Source: Fumia xinanensis | Lineage (GTDB): Bacteria; Bacillota; Clostridia; Oscillospirales; Ruminococcaceae | Assembly: GCF_014384905.1 (NCBI RefSeq) | Contig: NZ_JACRSV010000002.1 | Coordinates: forward strand, 62,001 to 126,000 | DNA length: 64,000 nucleotides | Reading direction: 5' to 3' | Shown here: piece after piece, positions 40,461 through 49,658 of the stretch | Layout: each line of letters begins with the position of its first letter | How positions within the stretch are numbered: position 1 is the first letter of the stretch | Translations under genes and position numbers: made by a program | The notes under the pieces: generated by a model | Database searches by the model: none | What the model was told of the DNA's origin: nothing | The model's input: the letters and a program-made list of their open reading frames with translations, nothing else

Positions 40461-41315
40461 TTAAGCCTTGATAGCACCGTCGGATACGCCTTTGACGATG
40501 TATTTCTGCAAAAACAGGAATACGACGATAATCGGGATAATCGAGACGAATACCGCTGGGAAAATCAGTTCCCATGGGTTTCCGTACTGTCCGGAAGTCA
40601 TCTTCGCAAAGTAGAGCTCCAGCGTTAGGGTGCGGACCTCTCCGTTTCCGATGACCAGAAAGGGCAGCAGGTAGTCGTTCCAGATCCACATGGCGTTCAG
40701 GATAATCACCGTCGCTGTCGTGGATTTTAAGAGCGGGAATACCACACGGAAGAAAAGTTGGAAAATGTTCGCGCCGTCAATGACTGCCGCTTCTTCAATG
40801 GAGGCGGGCACACTCTTGATAAAGCCGTGGTACAAAAATACCGAGAGACTTAAGCCGAAGCCGCCGTACATGAGAATCAGGCCGGTCAGATTCTTCAGGT
40901 AAATTCCCTCAAAGAGGTTCAAAAGGGGATACATGACCGCCTGAAAGGGGATCAGCATGGCTGCTGTGAACATCAAGAGAAGGACACTTGAAAACTTATT
41001 TTTATTTCTGACCATGACCCAGGCCGCCAGCGAGGAAACGATGACCAGCAGCGCTACCGAAATTACGGTGACCAGTAAAGTGATGCCCAGTGCCTTGAAA
41101 AAGTGAATCTGATCGGCCGCGTTGGCGATATAGCTGAAATTCCAGGTTTTTGGAAATGCCAGTGGGGAACCGACGATTTCTGCCTGGGGTTTGAAGGCGT
41201 TGATGATGAGGAAAGCCACCGGGAAGAGAGTGTAGATGGCGATGAGAATCAAAACGATATACAGAATCGTCTGTCCCACTCTGCGTTTGGTGCTCATGTG
41301 ATGATTCTTTGCCAT
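40461..41315 (-). CDS. Sugar ABC permease, MalG family
   Basis: A 284-residue permease with six membrane helices. The ATPase-coupling EAA motif is EEAAVIDGANIFQLFFRVVFPLLK. The family end ...QKYIVKGVSDGAIKA is present. Its start codon overlaps the stop of the malF-like gene (TAATG), so the pair is co-translated. The ATPase is not encoded in this operon; such CUT1 systems usually share a MsmK/MalK-type ATPase encoded elsewhere. Confidence 0.93.
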   Translation of the reverse strand: MAKNHHMSTKRRVGQTILYIVLILIAIYTLFPVAFLIINAFKPQAEIVGSPLAFPKTWNFSYIANAADQIHFFKALGITLLVTVISVALLVIVSSLAAWVMVRNKNKFSSVLLLMFTAAMLIPFQAVMYPLLNLFEGIYLKNLTGLILMYGGFGLSLSVFLYHGFIKSVPASIEEAAVIDGANIFQLFFRVVFPLLKSTTATVIILNAMWIWNDYLLPFLVIGNGEVRTLTLELYFAKMTSGQYGNPWELIFPAVFVSIIPIIVVFLFLQKYIVKGVSDGAIKA

Positions 41316-42214
41316 TACGCTTCCACCTCTTTCCTCTTTGTGATCGAAACCTGAACCAGAGTGACGATTGCGATGAGGACAAAGAAGATAACAGCCTGCG
41401 CCTGCGCCATGCCGTAGTCCGGAGGCGAGGTGTCACGAGTCGTCCGCAGAATCTGGGTCGCCAACAGGCGGGTATTGAAGTTGCCGTCCGTCAAAGCGAT
41501 GTTCTGGTCGAGCAGTTTAAAGCAGTTTGCCAAAGTCAGGAAGAACACGATGGTGATGGCGGGCATCAACATGGGAAGGGTGATAACCCGAAAACGCTGG
41601 AAAGCGTTTGCTCCGTCCATCTCCGCCGCCTCGTACAGGTCGGTGGGGATATTGTTGAGGCCAGTGATATAGATGATCATCATATAGCCGGCCATCTGCC
41701 AGGTGACTAGAATTACTAATGCGAACAGGGCCTTATAGTGGTCCTGAAGCATGTTTGTCAGCGCTGGAATGGAAATCAAAGGATGATCTCCACCAAAGAG
41801 GATCTGGGAAAAGACGATCTGGAAGATGAACTGCCAGATGAAGCCCAGCGCCAGGCCGCCCAGAAGGTTCGGCATAAAGAAGATGGTCCGGAACACACCA
41901 GATGCCTTTGTAATTTTCGTTACCATCATCGCCAACGCCAGCGCTACAACGTTGATGACAACGACGGCTACTAGAGTAAACTGGATGGTATAAACAAGTG
42001 CTGTAAAAAATTTTTGATTTTTAAAGGCGTTAACGTAGTTTTGTACCCCGACGAAAGCCTGAAACGCGTTGTCGCCCCCCGCAAAGTAGGTGCCCCTCCA
42101 CGCCGAGAAGGAGTAGAGAACGCCCATCACAAAGGGAATCAGGATGACGAACAGAAACAGGATGATCGACGGAAGCGCCAGTGGGAAAAACCATTTTTTA
42201 TAGTATTTCTGCAT
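41315..42214 (-). CDS. Sugar ABC permease, MalF family
   Basis: A 299-residue permease with six helices (FPLALPSIILFLFVILIPFV first). The EAA loop is LYEAAEMDGANAFQRFRVITLPML. It pairs with the MalG-like protein encoded immediately downstream. GAAAGGTAGGTAG precedes the ATG. It follows the binding protein gene after a GC-rich intercistronic hairpin. Confidence 0.93.
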   Translation of the reverse strand: MQKYYKKWFFPLALPSIILFLFVILIPFVMGVLYSFSAWRGTYFAGGDNAFQAFVGVQNYVNAFKNQKFFTALVYTIQFTLVAVVVINVVALALAMMVTKITKASGVFRTIFFMPNLLGGLALGFIWQFIFQIVFSQILFGGDHPLISIPALTNMLQDHYKALFALVILVTWQMAGYMMIIYITGLNNIPTDLYEAAEMDGANAFQRFRVITLPMLMPAITIVFFLTLANCFKLLDQNIALTDGNFNTRLLATQILRTTRDTSPPDYGMAQAQAVIFFVLIAIVTLVQVSITKRKEVEA

Positions 42215-42320
42215 AATCTACCTACCTTTCTGATGCCGCGCTAACGCGCGTATCGTATTCTAAACCGCTGCCGTCAAAGGCAGGCTGCAGGTGTTGCCGC
42301 AATAAGGGGTGCAGGCGGAG

Positions 42321-42338
42321 GAGGGGGCGTACCCCCTC
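42321..42338 (-). promoter_or_regulatory. GC-rich intercistronic hairpin between binding protein and permease genes
   Basis: GAGGGGG and CCCCCTC form a 7-base stem with a 4-base loop and no T-tail. Such hairpins often protect the 3' end of the abundant binding-protein mRNA after processing. Confidence 0.55.
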
Positions 42339-42365
42339 CGCTCTGCTGCTCAAAAAAGAGAGTTG

Positions 42366-43868
42366 TTATTGAAGTCCTGCCATTTCCTTCCATTTTGCAA
42401 TGGCGTAATCGGCGATTGCATTATAATCATCGTCTGTCCACTCGGCTTTGGTCAGGTATTTCTCCATGATCTCAAGACCGACGGTTTCACCAGACCAGTT
42501 GGTGGGAGCACCGGCATATGCATTTGTAATGGTGTCTCCGGAGGCCATATATTGGATGATGGAGTCGCCGAGAGAATTGCCCAAATGTGTGGTAGAGGGA
42601 TCCGCATTATAAGGGATAAAGGCCATATCTTCGGTAATAAATTTTTTGCCTTCGTCAGTGGTGTTGAGCCATACTAAGAAGTCCATTGCCATATTTTGCT
42701 CTTCTTCGCTTACTTTAGAGTTGATGGCATAGTAGTTGGGAACGAATACGGGAATGGATCGCTGCATTTTTTCAGCGGTCAGGCCGGGAACCTTGATATC
42801 GTTGTCGGTGAAAGGCATTTTGACCGGAATAAAGGTCAGAGTCTTGACGATTTCGGGGTTCACCTTTTCGATATTGGTGTAAACCCAGTTGCCTTGTTTC
42901 ATGAAAAGTGCCTTATGGTCGGCAAATTTCTGGACAGCGGGGTCGTAGCCGTTGGTAGTAGAGTTGATCATCTCAGGGCTGCGGGGCAGAGGGCCGTTTT
43001 CGCCTGCTACGTGGGAGGTTTTCACATCCAGCGCCTTGGCGTAGGCGATAAAGGGATTTTTCAGCTCGTCAATCTGCTCGGCTGTAGCGTTTTTCGTTGC
43101 AGAGGGGTTCTCGAAAACGGTATCGATGGCGATGTTGATCATGTGGTCGCCGTAGGTCCATTTTTCAGAGCCAGCGACAGAGAATACGCCAGTGAGGCTC
43201 TGAGCAAGGCCGGTTTTTTCCGCGGCCAGAGGGTAGCCCTTGCCGTTTACGGTAACGGTTCCGGCGGTGCCGTTTTGAATATAAGCGTCCAAGGTGTCCA
43301 CCATTGCGGCAAATTCGTCATAGGTAGCCAGCTTGCAGTCGTTGAGGAAAGCATCCACGTTATCCGCGCCGAAGAGGTCAGCCAGCATCAAGGTATCGAC
43401 GATATAACCATAACCCTCAACATTGTAGGGAATACCGTAGCTGTCGGTGCCGTTGGTGGTCAGCTTCAGGTTATCGGGGAGGGCGTCGTGCAGTGTTTTG
43501 AAGTTCGCGTTGGTGGTCAGGGTGCTCAGGTCGGCAGCGAAGCCGCCTTCCTTCCACTCGGCAAGCTCCTGGATATTCATGATGGAGAAGAGAGCAGGTT
43601 TGTTTTTGGAGTTCATCTCGGCCCTGAGGGTGTCGGCGCTGTTGGTGCCGGAACCCAGGGAGAAGAGCTTGACTTTCAGGCCGGTCTTCTCCTGATAGGC
43701 GTTGACGGCTGCCTGCATAGCGTCGGCATTTTCGCCCTTGGTGTTAAAAATGTAGAAATCATAGTCCTTGTTTGCAGAGCCTCCTCCGGAGTTTCCGCAG
43801 CCTGCAAAGGCTGTAGCCGTCATAACGGCGGCAAGGCCTAGTGCCAAAAGTTTTCTGAACTTTTTCAT
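42366..43868 (-). CDS. Sugar ABC transporter substrate-binding lipoprotein
   Basis: A 500-residue extracytoplasmic solute-binding protein of family 1. The signal peptide ends at FAGC, so Cys24 is lipidated. A Gly/Ser linker (GNSGGGSANKD) follows. The body has the two-lobed pattern (YDFYIFNTKGENADAMQAAVNAYQEKTGLKVKL and later SEEEQNMAMDFLVWLNTTDEGKKFI). It would capture sucrose or a related oligosaccharide for the MalF/MalG pair. GAGGAGGATTT precedes the ATG. Confidence 0.93.
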   Translation of the reverse strand: MKKFRKLLALGLAAVMTATAFAGCGNSGGGSANKDYDFYIFNTKGENADAMQAAVNAYQEKTGLKVKLFSLGSGTNSADTLRAEMNSKNKPALFSIMNIQELAEWKEGGFAADLSTLTTNANFKTLHDALPDNLKLTTNGTDSYGIPYNVEGYGYIVDTLMLADLFGADNVDAFLNDCKLATYDEFAAMVDTLDAYIQNGTAGTVTVNGKGYPLAAEKTGLAQSLTGVFSVAGSEKWTYGDHMINIAIDTVFENPSATKNATAEQIDELKNPFIAYAKALDVKTSHVAGENGPLPRSPEMINSTTNGYDPAVQKFADHKALFMKQGNWVYTNIEKVNPEIVKTLTFIPVKMPFTDNDIKVPGLTAEKMQRSIPVFVPNYYAINSKVSEEEQNMAMDFLVWLNTTDEGKKFITEDMAFIPYNADPSTTHLGNSLGDSIIQYMASGDTITNAYAGAPTNWSGETVGLEIMEKYLTKAEWTDDDYNAIADYAIAKWKEMAGLQ

Positions 43869-43903
43869 AATAAATCCTCCTCAAGTTATACATACATATT
43901 TTG

Positions 43904-43925
43904 ATGTGACTCTTCCACGTCACAT
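43904..43925. repeat. Short dyad between sucrose phosphorylase and binding protein genes
   Basis: ATGTGAC and GTCACAT are exact 7-base arms around 8 bases, 36 bases before the binding protein start. There is no T-tail. It may be a regulator site or an mRNA hairpin. The spacing does not fit a CRP site. Confidence 0.4.
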
Positions 43926-43940
43926 AGTGCTCGAATGATG

Positions 43941-45386
43941 TCAAAGGGATAATTCTTTTTCGTTGCCGTTATCCGTATAGGAGACAGTGAAAGTTTTTCC
44001 CTTGAGGTCCGCCTTGAGGACGGCCTCGTGTCCGCCGTTTCTGCGCCGGATGATAAGTTCGCTTCCGGAGCTATCCTCTACGAGGAATTGGCCGTTGAAA
44101 GCAGGGTGGCTGTTTCGGAAACGCATCAGACTGAGAAGCTTCTTCACAACCGGCCGTTCCACTTCTTTAGCCACCTCTTCTTTGGTGTAGTAGTGCCGGT
44201 TGATGTTTCGTCCCACTTTGGTCTTTTCCAGCAGCTCAATGTCATTTGCTCCCGCCAGCATCCCAACGTAGTAGACCTGCGGAATACCGGGGGCGAAGAA
44301 CTGGACGGCGCGGGCCAGAAGATAAGCGTTGTCATCATCGCCCAAGGCGGAATAGTAGGTGCAGTTAATCTGGTAGATATCCAGGTTGTTGTAAGCGGCG
44401 GTGCTGTAAATTTTTTTGACGTTTGCACCGCGACTGTATAAGTGTTCCCGAGTTTTTTCAATTTCTTCATCGGGAAGCAAATCTCTTACGTCCACCACTC
44501 CGATGCCGTCATGAGTGTCAAGTGTTGTATACTGATTTCTGGGGCAGATTTCAAACCAGTGCTTTAAATATTTGCTGTCCCCGTAGTAAATTCCATGGAG
44601 CAAAAGCATCGGCAGTGCAAAGTCGTAAACGGGCAGACCGTGGGATTCGATCTTCTGCTGCATGGTGTAATGCTCGTGGATTTCCGGCAGGATAATGGTA
44701 CCAAAAGGCTTTAAAATATCTTCGCACTCTTTGATCAGATCCCAAACTTCCGGTTCGATAAAGAAGCAACTGGTGCCGGCTTTCTTTGTAGCGTAGGCAA
44801 AGGCATCCAGCCGAATGATGGCGGCGCCGTTTCTCGCAAGCCATTCCAGATTATCCCGGATAAACCTTTTCGACGTTTCGCTTTTGACGTTGATGTCAAT
44901 CTGTTCTTCGTCAAAAGTACACCAGACCTTCTCCTCGGTTCCGTCGGCAAAATGGGCCACGGTGTAGGGTGCCCGGGGTTTTCTCTTATAGATTGCGTCC
45001 ACATCTTGCTCAGTGGGCTCGCCGTTTTGCCAGAAGTCTTTGTAACGGATGAATAAATCCTTATATTTGGAAGTGTCTTTCTTTTCCAGAAAATCCTTGT
45101 AATATTCGCTTTGGGCGGAGATGTGGTTGATCATGTAATCGTACATGAGATAGTACCGCTCCGAAAGGTTTTTCACGTCGTCCCAGTCTCCAAAGGCGGG
45201 GTCCACTTCCCGATAGGTCATGGGAGCAAAGCCTCTGTCACCGGAGGAGGGAAAAAATGGAAGCAAATGGACGCCGCCAATGGCATCTTTAATATAAGTG
45301 TCCAATACTTCAGTCAGTTCCTTGATGCTGCGACCCATCGAATCGGAATAAGTGATGAGCATAATCTGATTGGTTGCTTTTTTCAT
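43941..45386 (-). CDS. Sucrose phosphorylase (GH13_18)
   Basis: A 481-residue cytosolic enzyme that splits sucrose with phosphate into glucose-1-phosphate and fructose. Catalytic residues are visible: nucleophile Asp194 in IRLDAFAY, acid/base Glu235 in ILPEIHEHY and Asp293 in LDTHDGIGVVDV. The pattern GTSCFF after the nucleophile is typical of sucrose phosphorylases. I placed the start at 45386, 9 bases after AAGGATG, since the upstream part of the open frame overlaps the promoter. It is the first gene of the operon. Confidence 0.93.
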   Translation of the reverse strand: MKKATNQIMLITYSDSMGRSIKELTEVLDTYIKDAIGGVHLLPFFPSSGDRGFAPMTYREVDPAFGDWDDVKNLSERYYLMYDYMINHISAQSEYYKDFLEKKDTSKYKDLFIRYKDFWQNGEPTEQDVDAIYKRKPRAPYTVAHFADGTEEKVWCTFDEEQIDINVKSETSKRFIRDNLEWLARNGAAIIRLDAFAYATKKAGTSCFFIEPEVWDLIKECEDILKPFGTIILPEIHEHYTMQQKIESHGLPVYDFALPMLLLHGIYYGDSKYLKHWFEICPRNQYTTLDTHDGIGVVDVRDLLPDEEIEKTREHLYSRGANVKKIYSTAAYNNLDIYQINCTYYSALGDDDNAYLLARAVQFFAPGIPQVYYVGMLAGANDIELLEKTKVGRNINRHYYTKEEVAKEVERPVVKKLLSLMRFRNSHPAFNGQFLVEDSSGSELIIRRRNGGHEAVLKADLKGKTFTVSYTDNGNEKELSL

Positions 45387-45429
45387 TCTATCATCCTTCC
45401 CGAACGGTCTTTTAGTTCCTTTTGACTGT

Positions 45430-45458
45430 ATTATAAAACCATATATGTCAATTGTCAA
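45430..45458 (-). promoter_or_regulatory. Consensus promoter of the sucrose operon
   Basis: Read on the minus strand: TTGACA (45458-45453), 17 bases, TATAAT (45435-45430). Confidence 0.88.
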
Positions 45459-45466
45459 CCGTTTAC
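45454..45466. promoter_or_regulatory. Probable LacI operator over the -35 of the sucrose operon
   Basis: GTCAACCGTTTAC is a dyad (GTnAAC-C-GTTnAC) whose AACCGTTT core matches the operator before lacI. It overlaps the -35 hexamer, a good position for repression. Confidence 0.55.
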
Positions 45467-45595
45467 ACTTAAAATTTTTTGTGCATTTTTATATTAGTAA
45501 TTTTTGCCTAATAATATCTTTGTAATTTTGTGCAACAGTTATTAAAATATCTAGTTTATTAAAGTAAAGTGCAAAATTACCGAATAATATTTAAA

Positions 45596-45609
45596 AGAAA
45601 ACGTTTTCT
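45596..45609. promoter_or_regulatory. Second LacI-type palindrome upstream of the sucrose operon
   Basis: AGAAAACGTTTTCT, a perfect 14-base palindrome 140 bases from the promoter. It could be an auxiliary operator for looping or a catabolite-type site. The rest of 45470-45890 is AT-rich with no gene. Confidence 0.5.
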
Positions 45610-45893
45610 CATTTATTCAGAAATATCCAATATTATCCTTTAAGACTTAGATATTTTGCATTGTACACAGAACCCTTATCCATTTGATTATGTACTTTAC
45701 AGAGACGTTTATGCGCTTTTTGAAAAATATATAGAGAAAAAATACTTAAAAATACGCCAGAGGGTTAAGAACAAATATATTACATATCGATTAGTCAAAC
45801 CGTAATTGCGGTGATAAACAAACGATTTGTGTTATAATTTTTGTATAAAAACTGTTTAAGAACAAAAAAATATCGAAAAACAATAAAAAATAC

Positions 45894-45922
45894 TTGACAA
45901 TCAATCGTTTCAATGATACGAT
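45894..45922 (+). promoter_or_regulatory. Promoter of the DUF2975/XRE unit
   Basis: TTGACA (45894-45899), 17 bases, TACGAT (45917-45922). Confidence 0.75.
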
Positions 45923-45947
45923 AAGGTCAGAAAAGGAGGGTTAGCCT

Positions 45948-46391
45948 GTGTGGAATCAAGCCAAATCCATTGTTTTGTCGATTTTCTGTACCCGGCTGTT
46001 CATGGCGCTGGTAGTAGCGGCCGTTTTTTTTGCACCGTATATCACCAGCTGGTATTTCGGCAGCGGGGGAGGGGCAGAAGCTCATCTTGCTTTCCGAGTG
46101 ACGATTTACCTCTGTGCGCTTCCGGCCTTGTTCTTGTTGCTGCTCCTGGATCGGTTGCTGCGAAACATCCGTAAAAATGCAATTTTTGAGGAGCTGAACG
46201 TAAAAATCCTCCGGGGGATTTCCTGGTTGTGTATCGTTTTGGGCCTGATTACATTAGGCGGCGGATTTTTCTATTCCTCTTTCATTTTGGTGGCTGCAGC
46301 TGCTGCGTTCTGCGGGCTGATTGTGCGGGTGGTCAAAAATGTCTTTGAACACGCCATTGAGCTGAAGGAAGAGAACGACTACACCATTTGA
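45948..46391 (+). CDS. DUF2975 membrane protein
   Basis: A 147-residue protein with four membrane helices. It has the DUF2975 pattern of a basic loop (RLLRNIRKNAIFEELNVKILRGISW) between helix pairs and a cytosolic acidic tail. The start is GTG after AAAGGAGGG. It is paired with a small XRE regulator 45 bases downstream, a very common Firmicutes arrangement in which the membrane protein's role is unknown. Confidence 0.88.
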   Translation: MWNQAKSIVLSIFCTRLFMALVVAAVFFAPYITSWYFGSGGGAEAHLAFRVTIYLCALPALFLLLLLDRLLRNIRKNAIFEELNVKILRGISWLCIVLGLITLGGGFFYSSFILVAAAAAFCGLIVRVVKNVFEHAIELKEENDYTI

Positions 46392-46436
46392 CCGGAAAAG
46401 GATACCGGCTTTTGGCCGGTGAGGAAGGAGAAACCC

Positions 46437-46649
46437 ATGCCCATCGTGGTCAATTTGGATGTGATGATGGCGAAGCGGAAAATCTCTGCCGGAGATTTGG
46501 CGGAGCGGGTAGGCATCACCCCCGCGAACCTGTCCATCCTGAAAAATAACAAGGCAAAAGCGGTTCGTTTTTCCACGCTGGAGGCCCTTTGCCGAGAACT
46601 GCATTGTCAGCCGGGGGACTTGCTGGAGTACGTGGAAGAAGAGTTTTGA
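46437..46649 (+). CDS. Small XRE-family regulator (YozG-like)
   Basis: A 70-residue Cro/CI-type protein (LDVMMAKRKISAGDLAERVGITPANLSILKNNKAKAVRFSTL) with the short form typical of partners of DUF2975. The ATG at 46437 follows GAGGAAGGAG. It probably controls its own operon. Confidence 0.92.
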   Translation: MPIVVNLDVMMAKRKISAGDLAERVGITPANLSILKNNKAKAVRFSTLEALCRELHCQPGDLLEYVEEEF

Positions 46650-46732
46650 CCGGCGGGATAATTGTACACCTAAAATAGAAAAAGCGGGGCGGATCGGAAA
46701 AACCTCGCCTTTCAACAAAAGGAGAACTGAAT

Positions 46733-48475
46733 ATGATTGAAAAAATGTATGGCGAGGGCCAAGATGCCCCCGCTTCCACCGGCGTACCCATTTTTAAGGA
46801 AACTGAATCAAATCCCGGCGGAAATCAGTGCGATATTAGTGCTGAAGCGTCAACTCCACTAAGAGAAACTGCGTCTCCATCGGAACAAGCTCCCGGTGGA
46901 GACGCGGCGGAGAAGTTCCCGTGCGAAATGGAACAAAAGCCTGTCTGGAACCGTCCGTCCGCCTATGATTGGTCCAAAAAACCATTGTGCCGTACAGTAA
47001 AGGAACCTTTGGAGTCTGACCGGAAGGACACAGTTTTTGCGCTGCTGATGTTCATCTGTGGGTATTTTTTCTGCCGCTTTGTACTGGATTCCGGGTTGGG
47101 ATTTGGGACTACTCTTTTTTACGGTTTGTTTGCAGCTCTCAGTTTCGTTTATCTGAAGCGTCCGGGTAAGCTTCCCAAAGGGAGTACTCTTTGCTTTATT
47201 TTTGCCACCCTGTCCGCTCTTAATTTTTCCCTTTTTGCCAACCCTCACATTCAGATGTTCAACCTTCTCTTTTTGATGGGGTGCGTCGTCTACGAGATGG
47301 CTTTGCTCAGCGGGACTCGCGTCGAGTCAAAATTGGGCGGCTGCTTCCCGGCGGATATGCTCAATCAGGGCCTCTTTGTGGCGTTTCGGAATTTTTTTAA
47401 TAATTTTCGGATTCTTTTTTCCCGAAAAAATAAAAAGGATCAGACTTTGCTGGCAATTTTGGTGGGATTCGTCATCGCCGTTCCTGTGCTCACTGTCATC
47501 ATTCTGCTGCTGATTCAGGCGGACGCCGCCTTTGAAGCACTGACCTCCCATTTTTCCTTTTGGTTCCGCTCGGAAATTGGGCGTTTTCTTTTCTGGCTGA
47601 TGCCTTCTATCCTAGTTGGATGCTACCTGTTCGGGCTTCTGTATGGCAACCGTTACCGCCGCCAAACCCAATGTATTACCGAGGAAAAGGTGACGAACCT
47701 GCGTCAAACCTGCCAAAAGCTTGTTCCTGCCGTATTTGGGACGACGCTGGCCCTGGTCTGCGCTGTGTACATCGTGTTTTTGGCGATACAGGTAGTCGGC
47801 GTTATTGAATCCTATGAGGCCGGACAGCCTCTTTCCGTTTCCTACGCGGAATACGCCCGGCGGGGATTTTTCGAGTTGTGTGGGCTGGCATGCTTTAATC
47901 TGCTTATTATGGGCGGGGCATGGCTTTTTACCAGTGTAAAGGATAAACGGCCTCTGTCGCAGCGTATCCTGTTTGCCGTTTTGTCGGTGGAAACCCTGCT
48001 TTTAATCCTGACGGCGGTAGGAAAAATGATTCTTTACGTCAACCGCTACGGTCTGACCCAAAAAAGGGTATACACGCTCTGGTTTATGACCACGATGTTT
48101 CTCTTTTTCTGTGCCCTGCTGGCATCTCAGGTGAAAAAACTTCCCTTGACGAGGATTGCAGTTATTTTGTGCAGTGTCAGCTTCCTCATCCTCAGCTACT
48201 CCAATGTAGATGGACTGATTGTGCGTTACAACGTAGACGCCTACCAATCTGGTCGGCTGGATGAGCTCAATATCACTACCTTTTATACTGTTCCTGCCGC
48301 TGCTTTACCGGAGGCAGTCAAGGTGTATGAGAAAATCTCAGGGGACTCAGACCTCAAGGAGGAATTGGGTCAGTTTATCATAAGTACTCGCGAAAATCTT
48401 GAGTATTTGGACTGGAGCAGTTTGGATTTAGAGCGGCTCAGGGCTCGGGGAATAGAGATTCCCAGCGGGCTTTAA
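46733..48475 (+). CDS. DUF4173 (DUF4153-like) membrane protein
   Basis: A 580-residue protein. The first 80 residues are hydrophilic, then about 11 hydrophobic segments follow, and a soluble end of about 80 residues (YEKISGDSDLKEELGQFIIS, LDLERLRARGIEIP) completes it. The order resembles DUF4173/DUF4153 proteins found after DUF2975-XRE pairs in Clostridia. Function is unknown. AAAGGAGAACTGA precedes the ATG. A perfect palindromic terminator ends the unit. Confidence 0.82.
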   Translation: MIEKMYGEGQDAPASTGVPIFKETESNPGGNQCDISAEASTPLRETASPSEQAPGGDAAEKFPCEMEQKPVWNRPSAYDWSKKPLCRTVKEPLESDRKDTVFALLMFICGYFFCRFVLDSGLGFGTTLFYGLFAALSFVYLKRPGKLPKGSTLCFIFATLSALNFSLFANPHIQMFNLLFLMGCVVYEMALLSGTRVESKLGGCFPADMLNQGLFVAFRNFFNNFRILFSRKNKKDQTLLAILVGFVIAVPVLTVIILLLIQADAAFEALTSHFSFWFRSEIGRFLFWLMPSILVGCYLFGLLYGNRYRRQTQCITEEKVTNLRQTCQKLVPAVFGTTLALVCAVYIVFLAIQVVGVIESYEAGQPLSVSYAEYARRGFFELCGLACFNLLIMGGAWLFTSVKDKRPLSQRILFAVLSVETLLLILTAVGKMILYVNRYGLTQKRVYTLWFMTTMFLFFCALLASQVKKLPLTRIAVILCSVSFLILSYSNVDGLIVRYNVDAYQSGRLDELNITTFYTVPAAALPEAVKVYEKISGDSDLKEELGQFIISTRENLEYLDWSSLDLERLRARGIEIPSGL

Positions 48476-48491
48476 GCTAAAGCCATAAAAT

Positions 48492-48527
48492 AAAAAGAAT
48501 CTAACCGTTAACGGTTAGATTCTTTTT
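48492..48527 (+). terminator. Perfect 36-base palindromic terminator
   Basis: AAAAAGAATCTAACCGTT (48492-48509) is the exact reverse complement of 48510-48527. Confidence 0.92.
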
Positions 48528-48826
48528 GGCTGATGAACGAAAAAAACCGCAGCTGTTATGGTGAATGGCGATAAGGAAGTAAAAAAATAATACTATTTAC
48601 CGGCAAACAGGGTGTAAAAAGCAAGAGATACAGACTGCCAAATATGTCTGTATCTCTTCTGCTATATATTGAGCATTTAGAACATTTTCAGCCCTTATTT
48701 TATGCGGCTTTCAGAGGTCGAAACAGCAAAAGTAATGATATTATATTAAAACTCTCAAAAACACACTTCTAACCGTCCCTCAAAACAGAAAAAGAGTAAC
48801 CGCAAAAACGATTACTCTCAATCCGC
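48528..48826. other. Intergenic region at the left border of the mobile element
   Basis: Composition shifts to AT-rich here. A 12-base inverted repeat (AGAGATACAGAC with GTCTGTATCTCT, 48624-48657) is present and could be a terminator or an end structure. I cannot locate the exact junction. Confidence 0.45.
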
Positions 48827-49030
48827 CTATCTGTCAATGTCAAATTTTAATACCGCTTTCATCAGTCTTGCCTTGATTTCCTCTGCATACACATAATTGA
48901 CAACGCCGTTATGTGTCGCAAAAAACATAATGTATGCATTGTAATGCGCTAACAGTTTTTGCATAGCTGCGAAGTCGCCGGCGTTTGCTTTTTGGATTGT
49001 TTCAAAGTCGGGCGGAGTATATTTATTCAT
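48827..49030 (-). CDS. Small helix-turn-helix protein of conjugative elements
   Basis: A 67-residue protein (NKYTPPDFETIQKANAGDFAAMQKLLAHYNAYI, ending VYAEEIKARLMKAVLKFDI). It matches the small helix-turn-helix proteins that follow the sigma factor gene in Tn916/Tn1549-like and related elements. Its ATG at 49030 overlaps the original stop codon of the sigma gene, the usual coupling. Those proteins probably regulate element genes. Confidence 0.75.
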   Translation of the reverse strand: MNKYTPPDFETIQKANAGDFAAMQKLLAHYNAYIMFFATHNGVVNYVYAEEIKARLMKAVLKFDIDR

Positions 49031-49449
49031 TTTCACCGCCCTCCATAATCTTACGCAATTTTTTTAATGTTCGGGTGAATGTAGCTGATACTTTGATGTG
49101 GTTTACCTAACATCCTTGCAATCTCGGTCAGCTTGAAATTTGCAAAGTAATACATTAGAATTATATCTCGCTTTTTCTTTGGTAACTGCGATAATGCGTT
49201 CCCTAATTTATAATCATTGACAGAAAATTTATACCCAAAGGCTTCAAAGTGATATTGCAAAATCGGGTATGTATCGCACTCGCCGCACTCTGAAAAATAT
49301 TCATTCAGAATTTCCTCATAGGAAACATTGCGCTCCGCATATTTAGCGCTTTCACGGTAAAGGTTAATTGCTTGATACCGTATTGTCTTTTTGCAATAGT
49401 AATCAAAACAATGTCTGATATGCTCCTTTTGCTCGTCTGTATATTTCAT
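49023..49449 (-). pseudogene. Element-encoded sigma-70-like factor, frameshifted near its 3' end
   Basis: The intact part encodes about 130 residues of a sigma-like protein (RHCFDYYCKKTIRYQAINLY; then LPKKKRDIILMYYFANFKLTEIARMLGKPHQSIS, the region 4 helix-turn-helix). At about 49083 the frame leaves the family pattern and stops (YIHPNIKKIA). In the neighbouring frame the expected ending (TFTRTLKKLRKIMEGGENE) continues to a stop at 49023-49025 that overlaps the start of the next gene. One inserted base or two lost bases explain this. The start at 49449 follows CTGGAGGAATGGC. Confidence 0.78.
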
Positions 49450-49625
49450 TGCCATTCCTCCAGAATTGATATTGTTTTCAAAATCAATTCTGACCGGAGG
49501 GGAGCGACAGCAGGGCAGTTGACCAGTGAATGTTATATCATGAAGCAAAAAAGCTTGCTTGCAAGAGCATTTTTGTGCCGTGATTCAATGATGCAGATGC
49601 GCAAAGCGCAGGACGACAAAGTCGT

Positions 49626-49648
49626 AAAAATCTGCTTAGCAGATTTTT
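49626..49648 (-). terminator. Terminator of the ABC-2 permease gene
   Basis: AAAAATCTGC and GCAGATTTTT form a 10-base stem with a 3-base loop. Nearby small dyads (GACGACAAAGTCGT; GCGCAAAGCGC) extend the structured stretch at 49545-49650. Confidence 0.7.
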
Positions 49649-49658
49649 TCTGCAATCA

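Noticed and set aside
42696..43841. A 381-codon open frame opposite the sugar-binding lipoprotein gene
   Set aside because: It is an antisense shadow of a clear SBP gene with signal peptide and good start.
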